Assembly (NCBI GenBank): GCA_009760855.2
Contig: WPIO01000184.1
Coordinates: 442,259-506,258 of the forward strand
DNA length: 64,000 nt
Direction: 5' to 3'
From: Cristatella mucedo
Taxonomy: Eukaryota; Bryozoa; Phylactolaemata; Cristatellidae
A program made the translations under genes and the position numbers. The notes under the pieces were generated by a model. The model saw only the letters and a list, made by a program, of their open reading frames with translations, was not told the origin of the DNA and did not search any database. Below, piece by piece: positions 35,158 through 47,069 of this stretch (position 1 is its first letter; every line of letters starts with the position of its first letter).

Positions 35158-35272
35158 GCTATAATAACAATAATGCACTTGATAAAGTGCCCTCAGAGAA
35201 CTCAATCTCTTTCTAGGCGCTTTACATTTGTCACTTTTTGTCATTTCATCTTTTACATTTGCTGCAAAGGCC
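35158..35272 (-). mobile_element. LINE A tail fragment with internal duplication
   Basis: Minus-strand stem-loop and 3' UTR end with an AAT-type tail. A TTTACATTTG motif is repeated (about 35,222 and 35,254) by a short internal duplication. Confidence 0.75.
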
Positions 35273-35482
35273 AACTGGCTATGTAAGTGCCTTCCAAGTG
35301 AAGCTGACCAGCTCTTGGAATTAGGCTGCTGCACACGGTAATTGCTTGAATGAGACCCGGCATGTATCTCAGTGTCAGGTGGCATGTGTCTCAAGGTCAA
35401 CTGAATGTCATGTTTTAGGCTTTTACAAGCTATTGCATTGAAGAGGTTTCGAAACCGTTCGGAAGACACTGAACTGCCCATA

Positions 35483-35806
35483 ACTCACTCCCGACTTGCG
35501 ACATCTCCTGACTTTACCTCATTTAAAAAGAAACTAAAAACGCCCCTATTTATCACAGTATTTAGTGGGTCCCTGCGATTGGTTCTTTATGTGCTTATGC
35601 GTGCTGACACTGCATGCTGCCACCAGCCATACTTGCATGCTGACCCTGTGCATGTCTTCCCTAACCCTGTTATTCTTGTTGTTTATCGAGCATGCTACCA
35701 CTAACCATTCGATCGTGCGTCTTTTGCAACAAATGTAAAGTGCCTAGATTGAGTTCTCCCAGGGCGGTATATCAAATGTAATAATAAGAATATTATTATT
35801 ATTAAG
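35483..35806 (+). mobile_element. LINE A 3' end, plus strand
   Basis: Contains the last ORF2 codons (CACTCCCGACTTGCG, then TTTAAAAAGAAACTAAAAAC), the 3' UTR with TGCATGCTGACCCTGTGCATG, a slightly damaged stem-loop and a TATTATTATT tail. Confidence 0.85.
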
Positions 35807-36221
35807 ACACATTTCGCTTGACTGCTGTAAGAGAAAAGCACCAAGTATAAAGAAAGGCCCACTTCAGCAAGAACGGAAAAGTAAGCTTTCTACGTAAGCT
35901 TCTATGTTTTATTCGTCCCTCTTCAAGCACTTTGGTGCTCGGACTTCTACTCAGCACCGAGTTCAACAAGTTTAATGCTCCTAGTAGTAAATTTGCCGAT
36001 ACCCTCAAGGTCCAAGACAGAACACAAATTGGCTAGTTTTCTCCATCGAATACCCAGCCTACCACGTCCAAAGTATACATTGGTCTGTTGGCAATGGATA
36101 TGTACAAGTTTCCCACCCAATGCCCAATCGGTAAGTGTGAACCATTAGAATGTGGACGTCAGAACACTGGATCCAAAACCGGTAACACGACCACCTCGGA
36201 TTCACTGAGTTTACATAATAA

Positions 36222-36290
36222 TAATATATAATGCATTTGATGTAGCACCCTCAGAGAACTCAACCTCTTTCTAGGCACTTTACATGTATG
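36222..36290 (-). mobile_element. LINE A tail fragment
   Basis: About 70 bp: AATAATAAT-type tail and stem-loop only (CCCTCAGAGAACTCAACCTC). Confidence 0.75.
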
Positions 36291-36862
36291 AGATGTATTG
36301 CATTTTGAAGTAACCCTTCCGTCCGTGCCACTTTATAACTGAGTTCAATCAATGGTATACCAACTATGATACTAGTTATAGAGACCTGCCTAAAGTCTCG
36401 GGCTCACCTCCTGCTTTGGTCAATGCACATTTTTAGTTTTTTTTAGCCCACTATTTTGGGTTTCTTGTTTGGTATTTAATGGTTGTATATTTTGGGGTTT
36501 GCGGCTTATGGTGGGTTTTTGGTTTTACATTTTAGGTATTCAAGTTCATTATGTATTGGAGAGAAACTCTAAATGAAAAAACAACAGAAGCATGTTTATT
36601 AACATTAATATAAACATATGCTAGCGAAAATGCTGAACAGCCTGCTATGAGCACTGTGCCCATAGCAGATCTGACGTTGCTAAATGAACAAACGACGCCC
36701 TATTAGCTGCTCTATCTAACCTGCTCATTCGTCATTTAAGCTTCATTTTAATTCCCATCTGTTCCCGTCAGCTTTCCGTTTGCTTCAGTAGACCGGTCTT
36801 TATTTTTATTGGGGGCTTTACATATATGCATACATTCATATAAATAAATAAATACACACACT

Positions 36863-36895
<33 letters not shown>

Positions 36896-37040
36896 TCACC
36901 TTGACCTCGGTCTTGTCGGGCACCTTAATCACTGGGCCAAAACAGCACGGCACTTATCTATGCAGCAGAAGATCTCAAAAATTGGTGGCCACGTGTGTGT
37001 TTATGTTTGCCTTAGCACACTCGTCTAAGCATTATGCATG
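36291..37040. other. Non-coding stretch with CA/TA microsatellite
   Basis: T/G-rich sequence without recognised genes. It contains a compound (CA)/(TA) microsatellite at about 36,855-36,894. It is present only in copy 2 of the duplication region. Confidence 0.55.
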
Positions 37041-37047
37041 TTTTTGA

Positions 37048-37150
37048 ATAATAATAATAATGCACTTGATAAAGCGCCCTCAGAGAACTCAATCTCTTTT
37101 TAGGCGCTTTACATTTGCTGCAAAGGGAAACGCGATTGAATGGTGAGTGC
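37048..37150 (-). mobile_element. LINE A tail fragment
   Basis: (AAT)n, stem-loop (GCCCTCAGAGAACTCAATCT), TTTGCTGCAAAGG and the start of the 3' UTR. The insertion is 5'-truncated to about 100 bp. Confidence 0.82.
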
Positions 37151-37299
37151 TTAATACCAGGCATGATACTATGCCCATGTCTATGATTCCCTTTGCTGTG
37201 ACTTGTTAAGCATCTGGAAAGGGATTTAGTTCTATTTTTCATGCAAACTACTTATTAATGTTATAACGAATATTATCCTCCTTTCGTGTAATCTTCTTG

Positions 37300-39430
37300 A
37301 GCCGGTCTATATTGCTAGTGAATTGCCTTTGCACAGATGCTAGCAAGCAGGTCCAAAGAATATACAGATAGTGCCAGCAGCACCATGCAGCTGGTCATGT
37401 GCAGGACTTTAGTCTTCTTGCTGGCATCCGTAATATCAATGATAATACTGCTTTTCCATAGCGCTCTCGCTTATCTTTAAAAGGAAACATAACCATACCA
37501 GACACAGTGTCAACAGCCATAGGTAGTAATACATTTAAAGATTACAGCTATCAAAATATGCTTTTTGGACCACTTATTTGGTTCATCAAACTCGGCAACT
37601 CACCCTATCTCAGCTCACCGGCTGCAGTTTATAGACCTGCTATGTGTGTACTCTCATACTTGGAGTACCACATTACAAACGAGCTTTGCATATAATTCAT
37701 GGCAAATGAGTTAAATATCAAGTACATGGACATGTATTTAGTTTATGAAGTATTTAGTCATTCACGACTGTTCTTGGCCTCAATGCCAGGCTTTGGGTGC
37801 TGATTGCATGCGAGCATGCATGCATGTCTTAGCCATACCGTGTCCATTCGTGAACGGAAATCACTTATTGTACCAATAAGCTTGACCAGCCCTTCTGTTA
37901 TCCTTGATTCCTTCTGTCTGCTGTATAGTTTTCTTGCTCGGCGTTAGTATAGCGATAATTACTTTTGGCATGCATACAAAAACAATTGTAAAGACCACTT
38001 GACTGAGCAGCCAAAATTACCGAAGCAGCCAAAATTACAGCATATAAATAAATCCTATAAATCCTAGCTGATTAAACAGCCTCTTTTTGCATAGCGTCAG
38101 AAGAGCCTTTACGGCTATCACCACTGCTTGCAGTGGCGATAAAGAATCGCTCACTGTAGGAATCTAACCCACGACCTCGGGACCAAGGTCGTGAAAGCAA
38201 CCGCCTTACCTAGTGTGCCATCAAGCAGCGGCATCAGCCAGCTATAGCTATGGCTAGCTCAGCCTGCAGTCGGTACTCGATAAAGCAGGGTCGGCTGCAT
38301 ACGCTGAACTCAGCTACTGGGGGAGGTATGGTTACTTCACTCGTGCCAGCATGCACAACGCCTCTGCTCTGCTCTGCTGCATGGCAATCTCGCTGTCGTT
38401 GAGGCGTTCTTATCGTTGAACGAACAATGAACATTTGAGCCCTCAAAAAGTGGGGCATCGGCAGCTCCAGCCTCGGAGCCGTCGAGGCACCAGAGGCCGG
38501 AGGCTCCGAGGCAGGAAGAAAACGCACCGAGCCAGGTGCGTCACCGCAACGAGTTTAGGTCGAATGGCACGCACTCCCGGGTACGATTCAAGGAAACCCT
38601 CACCATACTTTAGCAGTTTCGTCAGCATACTTCGGAGATGGAGATTGGCGCTCCCTGGGCCAGCGGTGCTTTGTTGGTTAGCCGACCTCACTGGTTGCCT
38701 TTGCCCAGTTTCTCATGCCTCCGAGGCAGCGCCAAAGTACCATGAGAGAGGGGGGGCAGCGCCCCCAGGGCGGCCCAAGCGCCCTGGCTTGGCGGAGGCG
38801 GCGGCATTGCGTTAGCTTGCCTGAGAGAGTGATCGCAGAGCCACTGTACGGTCGGGCTTGTTTCTGAGCATCTGTGGACGACGTCTGGCCTGGCCTGGCC
38901 TCAGCCGGAAGTGAGGTAGCGCGATCTCATGGCGCACCCAGCTGCTCTCGAAGACAGGCTGCGCAAGTTGTGGCACCTCCCGCCCAGCTGGTAGCGTGTT
39001 TGTTGCTGCCATAGTTAAAAGCTTGCTGCCAAAGTCTTTCTACTGTCATCGTCCAAGTTGTCTTTACTCTATTGCTGCGTCCAACTGGTGGGCTCTTGCT
39101 ATAAGGTGTCAGCTCAGGCTCGGACGGGCTGAAGTCCTTGAGTGTCAAGGCTGTTTATCGTAAAGTTGACAATACTCTCGGAATAACATGTTGACAAAAA
39201 TTTGCTGAAAATATTCTTATGAATTTATCAATTTTTTGCGTTTGAAGTTCTTATCATGCACGACATGCCACGAGGGCCCCTTGAATTCAAGTCACCCGCC
39301 CAAGTCATTCCGTTGCCGTCGTCCCTCGTGGCTGAGCCGCCCCTGAAGTGCTAGGTGAGTGAGTCAGAGCGCTGCCGTGCTTGTGCTACGGTTTTGGGCC
39401 ACGACTGTTTTCCACCGATGAATCGTTGCT
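37300..39430 (+). repeat. Segmental duplication copy 2, right block
   Basis: Counterpart of about 17.93-20.345 kb. It contains a SINE-2 (38,045-38,222) not present in copy 1. The GC-rich centre (38.4-38.95 kb) aligns in part with 19.3-19.9 kb, but local tandem repeats differ and reading frames are not shared. The alignment ends at about 39,430. Confidence 0.82.
38045..38222 (-). mobile_element. SINE-2 copy in duplication copy 2
   Basis: Complete minus-strand SINE-2 (AATCCTAGCTGATTAAACAG tail side, GGAATCTAACCCACGACC over box B, CCTTACCTAGTGTGCCATC head). The box B is mutated (TCTAACCC for TCGAACCC). Copy 1 runs straight through the corresponding point near 19,080. Confidence 0.88.
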
Positions 39431-39833
39431 TCTTCTAAGCTTTGTTTTTTCTTGTCGTGGCTGAATATGGATAGCCCGAGGTGCCTGGTCTGCTGGCTCA
39501 ACCGTCTCACGTGAAGATCGGCTTAGATTAACCGAAGAGTAGCCGCAGCGTTCTTTTATTATTGTGGTGCTTGTCATCGTCGTAAACTTATCTGTATACA
39601 TTTTTGAAGCCCCTGCTTCACGCGGGATTCTCGACTTGCCACTGAGCAGCTCATTTGATCGGCACAGGAAGCTGTTCATGCTTCGTTGGAGTCACTCATT
39701 GGGGGTCCCAGCCGTTGGAAGGGCTCTCAAGCTATTTAGCATTTACTTGTGGATCTGCTCGTTCGTGATGTTTGCATGCCAATTATCGCTTCTCGTCTAG
39801 AAGTCGTAGCCTTTTTGCCAAGCTGAGCCTTCT

Positions 39834-39890
39834 TTGACTCTCTCCTCTCTCTCTCTCTTTGACTCTCTTACTCCCTTTCTCTCTCCCTAT

Positions 39891-39921
<31 letters not shown>

Positions 39922-40201
39922 CTCCCCTCCCTCTCACTCTCTCTCTCATTCACTTTGCACTCTTTTTGTCTCCCCCCTCTCTCTCTCTCTCACTCCTTTC
40001 TCTTGCTCACTTCCTCTGCGTCTTTGGCTCTTTTAAACTCTCTCTTTGACTTTGCCAGTTTCTCTCTTACTTCCTTTCTTTCTCTTACACCTCTCTTTGA
40101 CTCTCTCCCTTTGACTCTCTCCGAGTCTCTATCTCTCCCACTCTCTCGGTGTGTCTCTTTCTCTTTAAATCTTTCTATTACTCCCTTTCTCTCTCTTTCC
40201 C

Positions 40202-40275
<74 letters not shown>

Positions 40276-40415
40276 CTCTCTCACTCTCTCTGTCCCTATG
40301 TCTCTCTGACACACACACTCTCTCTTTCTACTCTCTCTCGCTCTGTGTATGTGTGTGCGTTCCTCTCTCTTGCTCTGACTTTCTCTGCACCTTCCTCCCT
40401 CTCTCTCCCTCTTGG
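39834..40415. repeat. 580-bp pyrimidine (CT-rich) tract
   Basis: Almost all C and T on the plus strand, with a pure (CT)n core at about 40,206-40,268. Long ORFs here are low-complexity Leu/Ser or Arg/Glu artefacts. Mirror-symmetric homopurine/homopyrimidine DNA of this length can form triplex structure (known property). It lies about 550 bp upstream of a candidate exon and may be intronic. Confidence 0.92.
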
Positions 40416-40966
40416 GCACTCGCTTGCCTCACATGGTCGGCACGCCTTGGCATGGGGTGGCATGCCGGTGCTGGAGAAGGTCTTGCTCAGTGAGTTTTGG
40501 CTCCGAGCCTCACACCAGTGGTAGTCGGCTTGCATGAACTGGCTGGCGCTTGGACGGCAACAGAGAGCAGCTGAATCTTGAGCTGAGATGGGCTGGGGGC
40601 CATGCTAACGGTGTGAGTGCTGGGGCCTTAAACGCAACAGCTGGCCGGTAGGGTACAGTGTCTGCTCGTGCACCGGTCGAAGGCGTGGCATATGCTGTTG
40701 AAAATGTGCCAACGGCTGCTGTGTTTTAGAGTACAAAGAGATGAAAGCCACAGACACGACCTTCAGTGTGGGTGCTGTCACTAGCCTTGCCGATGACCTC
40801 TTGACCTTCAGCTTGCCATTGGCGATGGTGACCGTGACTACTTTTCAAGCATTCAGCCTCCTCTAGCCCACTCCCCCCAGTTTACGTGGCTCTCGTTGGG
40901 CTGCTTGCTTCTCTCTAACTGTTGCTACCTCGTAGCTCTAATTGTCTGTCTGCCTGCCTGTCCTAG
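40416..40966. other. Non-repetitive stretch, possibly intron
   Basis: No clear exon. It ends in a strong polypyrimidine-AG acceptor (TGTCTGCCTGCCTGTCCTAG) just before the candidate exon. A GTGAGT motif occurs at about 40,490. Confidence 0.4.
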
Positions 40967-41269
40967 GAGCTAATCTCACGCAAAGCCTCGGCTCTTCGCG
41001 TGAAGCGGATGAATCGCCGCAACGACGCCCAGCAAGTTATAGAGAACATACTGGACGTGTCGGAAGACCTAATGATGGCAGAGATAAATAGCAGCAACGA
41101 GTCGTGCGATCGCCTTTGCAGATCTCTCGAGTGCTTGTTTAGGCGACTGCCAATACTCCAGTCGGGCCTTCAAAGGATCCTCAACAGCTCAGCACTGGAC
41201 AAGGCCCGGGAGGCTGTGAAGATCATACTCAAGTTGAAAAAGATTATGCTAGAGGAGAAGGCCGATTTG
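40967..41269 (+). CDS. Candidate internal exon of an unidentified host gene
   Basis: A 303-bp segment (101 codons), open in one frame, is bounded by a good 3' splice site (pyrimidine-rich, CCTAG, ending 40,966) and a GTGAGA donor at 41,270. Both junctions are phase 0 in that frame. The frame stays open to 41,524, but the region after the donor looks less protein-like. The peptide is helical and charged, with NRRNDAQQVIENILDVSEDL, CDRLCRSLECLFRRL and KAREAVKIILKLKKIMLEEK. The LCRSLE stretch recalls the LCxxLE pattern of RUN-type domains, but this is weak and I do not assign a family. There is no in-frame evidence for start or end exons nearby. Confidence 0.45.
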
Positions 41270-41589
41270 GTGAGACAGCTTCGCAGCTGCTTCGGAAGTT
41301 GCTGCTTGTACCGATGCAGCTTCTTCTCGCCCCCTGCACCTGCTTTTCGCGAGGCAGTGGCCACTATCAAGCTGCTGGCTCCAGTTGGGCTCGTCGGCGA
41401 AACACTCTGTTCTTCGTGCTTCACTGCCCGCTTGTTATTGGATCTGCATCGAACTCAATTAATTGCCGACAGCTTGCTTGGGCAGCTTGGTGTTCTTGTG
41501 ATCCGGTTTTTTAAGGTTAATTGAGCTGAAGTACAGTGTACCTTAAGACTTTGTGATTGGCCCTCTTCTTTTTTACAATGTAAGCACTC

Positions 41590-42310
41590 CTTGTTAATGC
41601 AATCTTCAGGCACAATCTAAGCTATCACTTCTATGCAGATGCCACACAGCTGTACCTACGCTCTGATCCCTCTTTGGCTACGTTCACGTTCAACTTTCTC
41701 ACTGTCTTGCTTCATGTATTGCACTTGGATTGCATCACACTCTCAAATTGATTGACGTGCCGAGCTGGATTGGTCCGGCGGTTGAGGTGCTCGCCCCGAC
41801 TGGGGTCTGGCTGAGGTCGTGGGCTCGAGCCCTGAGGCATATGGGAAGCGCCTGAATAGAGATTAAGTTATCTTGAGGCGCTATACAAATGAATTATGTT
41901 TTTCTTATTGACGGTCAAACCAACTTACTAGTAACGAGAAAGTCTAGTATGACTCAGGAATTTGAAAGCTTAATGGTCAAAATTGGCTGTGCCGGCATAT
42001 CGGCCGTGGCACCTGCGCGAAATCTAGGTGTCCTGTACGAAAGTCACCATTTTCTAAACCACTAAATCAGTTTCTCAGTCGCGTCTGTTTTCTTTTAGCT
42101 ATGTAGCATTCCAGAAAGCCCTGACCGCATAAACTGGGATTCTAAATCCAAGTTGATCAATGTATTTCTGAGATAAATGCTTGACTTCTTGAACTCACTG
42201 CTTGCTCGTCTTCCAGCCTGTGCAATCGGGCAGTTACAGCTGATGCTAAACTCGGCAGCCTGGCTCTGCTGTCGTAAGCCGTGCAGCTGCCAAATATTCC
42301 CGCGTTTTGC
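41590..42310 (+). mobile_element. Decayed LINE A, plus strand, with SINE-1 insertion
   Basis: Landmarks in order: ATCACTTCTATGCAGATGCC (region of the YADD block, mutated), GAAATCTAGGTGTCCTGTA, and GAACTCACTGCTTGCTCGTC. SINE-1 at 41,757-41,898 splits it. Stops and frameshifts are numerous. Confidence 0.75.
41757..41898 (+). mobile_element. SINE-1 copy
   Basis: GAGCTGGATTGGTCCGGCGG head, GTCGTGGGCTCGAGCCCTG box B region, GAATAGAGATTAAGTTATCT stem-loop and CTATACAAATGAATTATG end. Inserted into the decayed LINE A. Confidence 0.9.
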
Positions 42311-42311
42311 G

Positions 42312-42573
42312 CGTGCTGATGCAGCACCTGAAAGCATAGTTTGCTCCTGTTTTAGGCTATCATTTGTCTCGTCCCTGTTGCTAGGCAATGTGATGCTGAT
42401 GCTGATGTGCCAGCAACATGGACTGAGCTACGGGTCTGAGCACGTGCTGATGCAGCACCTGAAAGCATTGTTTGCTCCTGTTTTAGGCTATCATTTATCT
42501 CGTCCCTGTTACCAGGCAATGTGATGCTGATGATGCTGATGTGCCATTAACATGGACTGATCTACTGGTCTGA
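42312..42573 (+). repeat. Two tandem copies of a 131-bp unit
   Basis: The unit starting CGTGCTGATGCAGCACCTGA occurs at 42,312 and again at 42,443. Both contain TGCTCCTGTTTTAGGCTATC, GTCTCGTCC/ATCTCGTCC and a GATGCTGATG run. Differences are few, including one extra GAT triplet in copy 2. The left unit starts where LINE A similarity ends. Confidence 0.85.
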
Positions 42574-42851
42574 GCCTACTGGAGCCAAGACGCCTGAAGC
42601 TACTGCCGACTATCGAACTTGTACGATTTAAAAGCAGCTAGTGCACCCGACATGGCTGCACTCAGCATTTCCTGCCTTGTTTTGACAGTGAACGATTCAT
42701 TGCTTGCTACTTACCAACGGGATTCCACTCGCCAGCGGGTCCGATTGTCTTGCATGCTTTGCACACCTGCACGATAAGTTTTCTTAATGCATTTGTTATA
42801 GTGCCCTCAGAGAACTCAATCTTTTTCTAGGCGCTTAACATTTGCTGCTAA

Positions 42852-42996
42852 GTAAATAAATAAATATAATTCATTTATATAGCGCCCCAAGAGAACTTAA
42901 TCTCTATTCAGGCGCTTCACATATGCCTGGGGGCTCGAGCCCACGACCTCAGTCAGACCTTGGTCGGGGCGAGCACCTTAACCGCTATACCAAAAA
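42852..42996 (-). mobile_element. SINE-1 copy
   Basis: Minus-strand SINE-1 with an ATATAATTCATTTATATAGCGC tail and GGGGGCTCGAGCCCACGACC over box B. AAGTAAA occurs on both sides (about 42,850 and 42,995), compatible with a 7-bp target duplication in the LINE A tail. Confidence 0.88.
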
Positions 42997-43222
42997 GTAA
43001 ACGTGGTCGAATGGTTAGTGGTAGCATGCTCAATGCATAACATAAAGAAGCACAGGGTCAGCATGCAATATGGTTAGTGGCAGCATGCACCGTGTCAGCA
43101 CACAAAGGGCGATTCAAACAGACCCACTAAATGCTGTGATAAATAGATGAATTTTTATTTTGTTTTAAATGTCAAGTCAGGGATGTCTTGACGAAAGTCG
43201 GAAGTGAGTTTCAGACTTTGGT

Positions 43223-44272
43223 ACTAATAGTAATATCATGCTTGATAAATAAACAACGTGGCTATGGTTGACATGCACAGGGTAAGCATGCAAGTGTGGT
43301 TAGTGGCGGCATGCACAGTGTCAGCAGGCATAAGCACATCAAGGACAAATCACAAAGAACCACTAAATGCTGTCCTAACTAAATAGGTGTTTTTAAGTTC
43401 TTTTTAAATGTGCTCACGTCAGGGGATGTTCTGACGGAAGTCGGGAGGGAGTTCCAGGCTTTGGGAGCATACGAACTAATTGCACGGTCTCCGAAGTATT
43501 TGAGCTTCGTACGAGGTACTGGTAAACAGTTGGATTCCGAAAAGTGGGTGGTACGACGCTTAACCTGGTGGATGAGTAGATCTGAGAGATAGGCTAGAGC
43601 CAATGAGTGAAGTGACCTAAAAGTGAGCGACAAAACCTTGAAGTCGATCCGTTGCTTGACTGGTAGCCAGTGCAAGTCGGCAAGATGTGGTGTGATGTGG
43701 CAACTGCGCCGCTCACGACAGACAAGCCTAGCTGCAGAGGTTTGCACGAGCTGTAGTAACCTGATTGCACATGCCGGTAGGCCAGCAAGCAGCGAGTTAC
43801 ATAAGTCAAGAAGGTTTGTCACAAATGCATGGACCAACTTGAATGTGGTATCCTTATCTAAACAAGCCCGAATTGTAGCAATTTTATGTAACTGTAAGTA
43901 GGCAGACTTGATTGTGGAGCTGATGTGGTCGTCTAACGAGAGGTCACTTCGGAACATGACACCTTGATTTCGAGCTGATTCAACAAGAGATATGCTGGCA
44001 GAGCCACTTTTGAGCATCAGCCTTTCCAATTTGTGAATCACACTGGGTTTACCCATAACTAGTAGGTTAGTTTAAATCGTTTAGTTTTAGAAAATGTGCG
44101 GCCATCCATGTGCGGATGTCATCAATACATGCAGCAAGTGAGTTGAGAGAATTCGAGGTGCTCGAAGGCTGGGAGGGTTCAAAGCAAAGGTACAAGTGAG
44201 TGTCATCCGCATAGAAGTGAGAGCCTAGATTGTACTTGGCAATCACATCAGCAAGAGGGAGAGTATATTGGT
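43223..44272 (-). mobile_element. Younger LINE A copy inside the older one
   Basis: Minus strand. Its 3' end near 43,225 has a degraded tail (ACTAATAGTAATATCATGC) without a clear stem-loop. The ORF2 C-terminal part is well preserved. The 5' truncation lies at about 44,270, just after the YADD-containing region begins. Confidence 0.75.
43379..44056 (-). pseudogene. LINE A ORF2 C-terminal fragment
   Basis: 225 codons open. It starts at MGKPSVIHKLERL and covers ESARNQGVMFRSDLSLDDHI, LHKIATIRACLDKDTTFKLV, LPACAIRLLQLVQTSAARLV and TRFSE-region landmarks, up to TFKKNLKTP. A small deletion near 44,070 breaks the frame upstream (AGTTTAAATCG in place of the longer family sequence). The catalytic RT core is absent. 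Confidence 0.82.
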
Positions 44273-44985
44273 TGGATGTTTAGCCTGGTGGGGCAGTAGA
44301 TCTGATAGCTAGGCTGGAGCCAATGAATGAAGGGACCTAAAAGTGAGTGACTAAACGTTGAAGTCGATGGGTAGCTTGACTTGGAGCCATAGCAAGTCGG
44401 CGAGAAGTAGTGTGGCGTGGCAACTGGGATGCTCACGAAAGACAAGCCTAGCTGCAGTTTTGCACCGGCCGGTAGACCAGCAAGCATTCAGGTACAAAAC
44501 TCAAAGACTGATTTCGCGCATGCATGGACTAATTTAAATGTGGCATGGACCAATTTAAATGTGTAAATCCTTGTCTAAAAAAGCCCGAGTTTTTGCAATG
44601 TTATGTAGGTGAGAGTAGGCAGACATTACTGTAGAGCTGATGTCTAATGAAAGGCCACTTTGAACTTGACACCTAGATTTCATGCATATTCAACAGGAGA
44701 TGTGGTAGCAGAGCTGGGTGTGAGCATTAACCTTTCCAATTTCTGGATCACACTTGGGTTTGCCCATAGCTTTTAAGTTGGATTTGTCATCATTCAATTG
44801 AAGAAAATTTGCTGGAATCTATGTGCGGATGTCATCACTACATGCTGCAAGGGAGTTGAGAGAGAATTCGTCTTCCTAGAGCAGTGGCAATGGTAAAAGC
44901 TAAGGTACAACTGGGTGCCATCTGCATACGAATGATTGCCGTCACTGTGCCTGACAATCACTTCGTTAAGAGAGAGCGAGAGAGA

Positions 44986-46482
44986 GTGATAATCATAATA
45001 TAACCTGATAAAGCGCTGCAGAGAACTCATACTCTTTCTAGGCGCTTTGCATTTGCTGCAAAGGAAACACGATCGAATGGTGAATGGTATCATGGTTGAT
45101 AAACAGGATGAATAACATGGTTAAGGGTGCCATGCACAGGGTCAGCATCCACAAGCACACAAAGGACAAATCACAGGGACCACTAAATGCTGTCATAAAT
45201 TGGTGTGTTTTAAATTTCTTTTTAAATGTGGTCAAGTCAGGAGATGTGAGGAAGTGGGGAGTGAGTTCTAGGCTTCGGGAGCATACGAATTAAAGGCACG
45301 GTCTCCAAAGGATTTGAGGTTTGTTTAAGGTATAGGTAAACAGTTAGATTCCGAAAAGCAGGTGGTACGATGCTTTGCCTGGTGGGGCACTAGATCTGAT
45401 AGATAGGAGCCAAAGAATGAAGGGACCTAAAAGTTAGTGACAGAACTTCTAAGTAGATCCGTTGCTCGACTGGTAGCCAGTGCCGGTCGGCGAGAAGTGA
45501 TGAGATGTTGTGGCAACTGCGAGGCTCATGACAGGCAAGCCTAGCCGCAGAGTTTTGCACCAGATGTAAGTGCCTGATTGCACATGCCGGAAGGCTAGCA
45601 AGCAGTGAGTTACAGAAGTCAAGAAGGGATGTCACAAATGCTTGGACCAACTTGGACGTTGTATCTTTATCTAAACAAGCCCTAATTTTAGCAACGTTAT
45701 GTAGCTGAAAGTAGGCAGACTCGATTGTGGAGCTGATATGGTCGTGTAACTAAAGGTCACTTTGAAACATAACACCTAGATTTCGAGCTGATTCAACAGA
45801 AGATATGCTGGCAGAGCCGATTTTAAGTGTTAACCTTACCAATTTCCGAATCACACTTGGTTCGCCCATTACTAGTAAGTTTGCTTTATCATCATTTAAT
45901 TTTAGAAAATTTGCTGCCAACCATGTGCGGATGTCATCAATACATGCAGCAAGTGAGTTGAGAGAATTTGAGGTGCTCGAAGGCTGGGAGGGATCAAAGC
46001 AAAGGTACAAGTGAGTGTCATCCGCATAGAAGTGAAAGCCTAGATTGTGCTGGCAATCGCATCAGCAAGAGGGAGAGTATAAACCGTGAAAAGAACCGGG
46101 CCTAGCACGGAGCCCTGAGGTACCCCATATTCAGAGGTTCCTTGGATCCTTTTTGTCCATTCACATCAATACTCTGGAGTCTCCCACTAAGATAGGACCT
46201 AAATCATTGCAATGCAGTGCCAGTGATGCCCAGGCAAGATGAGAGGCGCTCAAGAAGGGCTTGATGATCGATGTTATCAAAAGCTGCCGAAAGATTGAGC
46301 AAAACAAGCCGATACTTTATCCATGCCTGCATTCCTAAGAAGGTCGTTGCATACCTGAAGCAATGCTGACTCTGTGGAGTGACAGACTGGAACTTATTGG
46401 TAAGGTTTGAAGTTTCAATATATGAGTTCAGCTGGTCTGCCACGAATCATTTCAGTGTCTTTGATAGGAATGGTAGAAGGGA
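44986..46482 (-). mobile_element. Second younger LINE A copy inside the older one
   Basis: 3' tail at 44,986-45,005 (degraded AAT), stem-loop GAGAACTCATACTCTTTCTAGG, 3' UTR and ORF2 back to the RT fingers (FQS at about 46,400). It is split into frames 45,390-45,650, 45,750-46,010 and 46,204-46,443 by frameshifts. The older copy reads AGAGAGT before and GAGTATAAACCGCG after it, so a GAGT target duplication is likely. Confidence 0.78.
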
Positions 46483-46884
46483 GTATAAACCGCGAGTAGC
46501 ACAGAGCCCTGAGGGACCCCATACTTCAGAGGTTGCATGGATTATCTGTTTCCATGCACATCAATATTAGGGAGTCTCCTACTGAGATAGGACGTGAATC
46601 ATTGCAGTGCCAGTGTTGCCCAGGCAAAATAAGAGGCCCTCAAGGAGGACTTGGTGGTTGATAGTATTAAAAGCTGCCGAATGATCGAGAAACACAAGCA
46701 GGGATATTCTACATACGTCTGCATTCCTAAATCGGTCGGTATGCACCCAAAGAAATGCTTAATCTGGGAAATGATTATTTCTAAAACTAGACTGGAACTT
46801 ACTAGCAAGGTATGAAGTTTCAAGATATGAGTTCAGCTGGTCTGCAACGACTTCTTTCAATGCCTTTGATAGGTACGGCCGAAG

Positions 46885-47069
46885 TTTTTTTTAGCTTAAT
46901 AGCTGATTTAACAGCCTCCTTTTGTATAGCGACAGAAGAGCCTTGACCGCTATCACCACCGCTTGTAGCTGCAATAATGCATTGCCCACCTCAGGATTTG
47001 AACCCCCGATCTCGGTACCGAGGTCGTGAAAAACAACTGCCTTACCTAGTGTGTCATCACGGCTCACCG
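46885..47069 (-). mobile_element. SINE-2 copy
   Basis: Minus strand: TAGCTGATTTAACAGCCTCC tail side, CAGGATTTGAACCCCCGATC over box B, CCTTACCTAGTGTGTCATCA head. Inserted in the older LINE A between its RT and linker parts. Confidence 0.87.

Noticed and set aside
39834-40535. Long Leu/Ser and Arg/Glu-rich ORFs on both strands
   Set aside because: Produced by a homopyrimidine tract; the length of the open frame is expected from the lack of stop codons in CT repeats.
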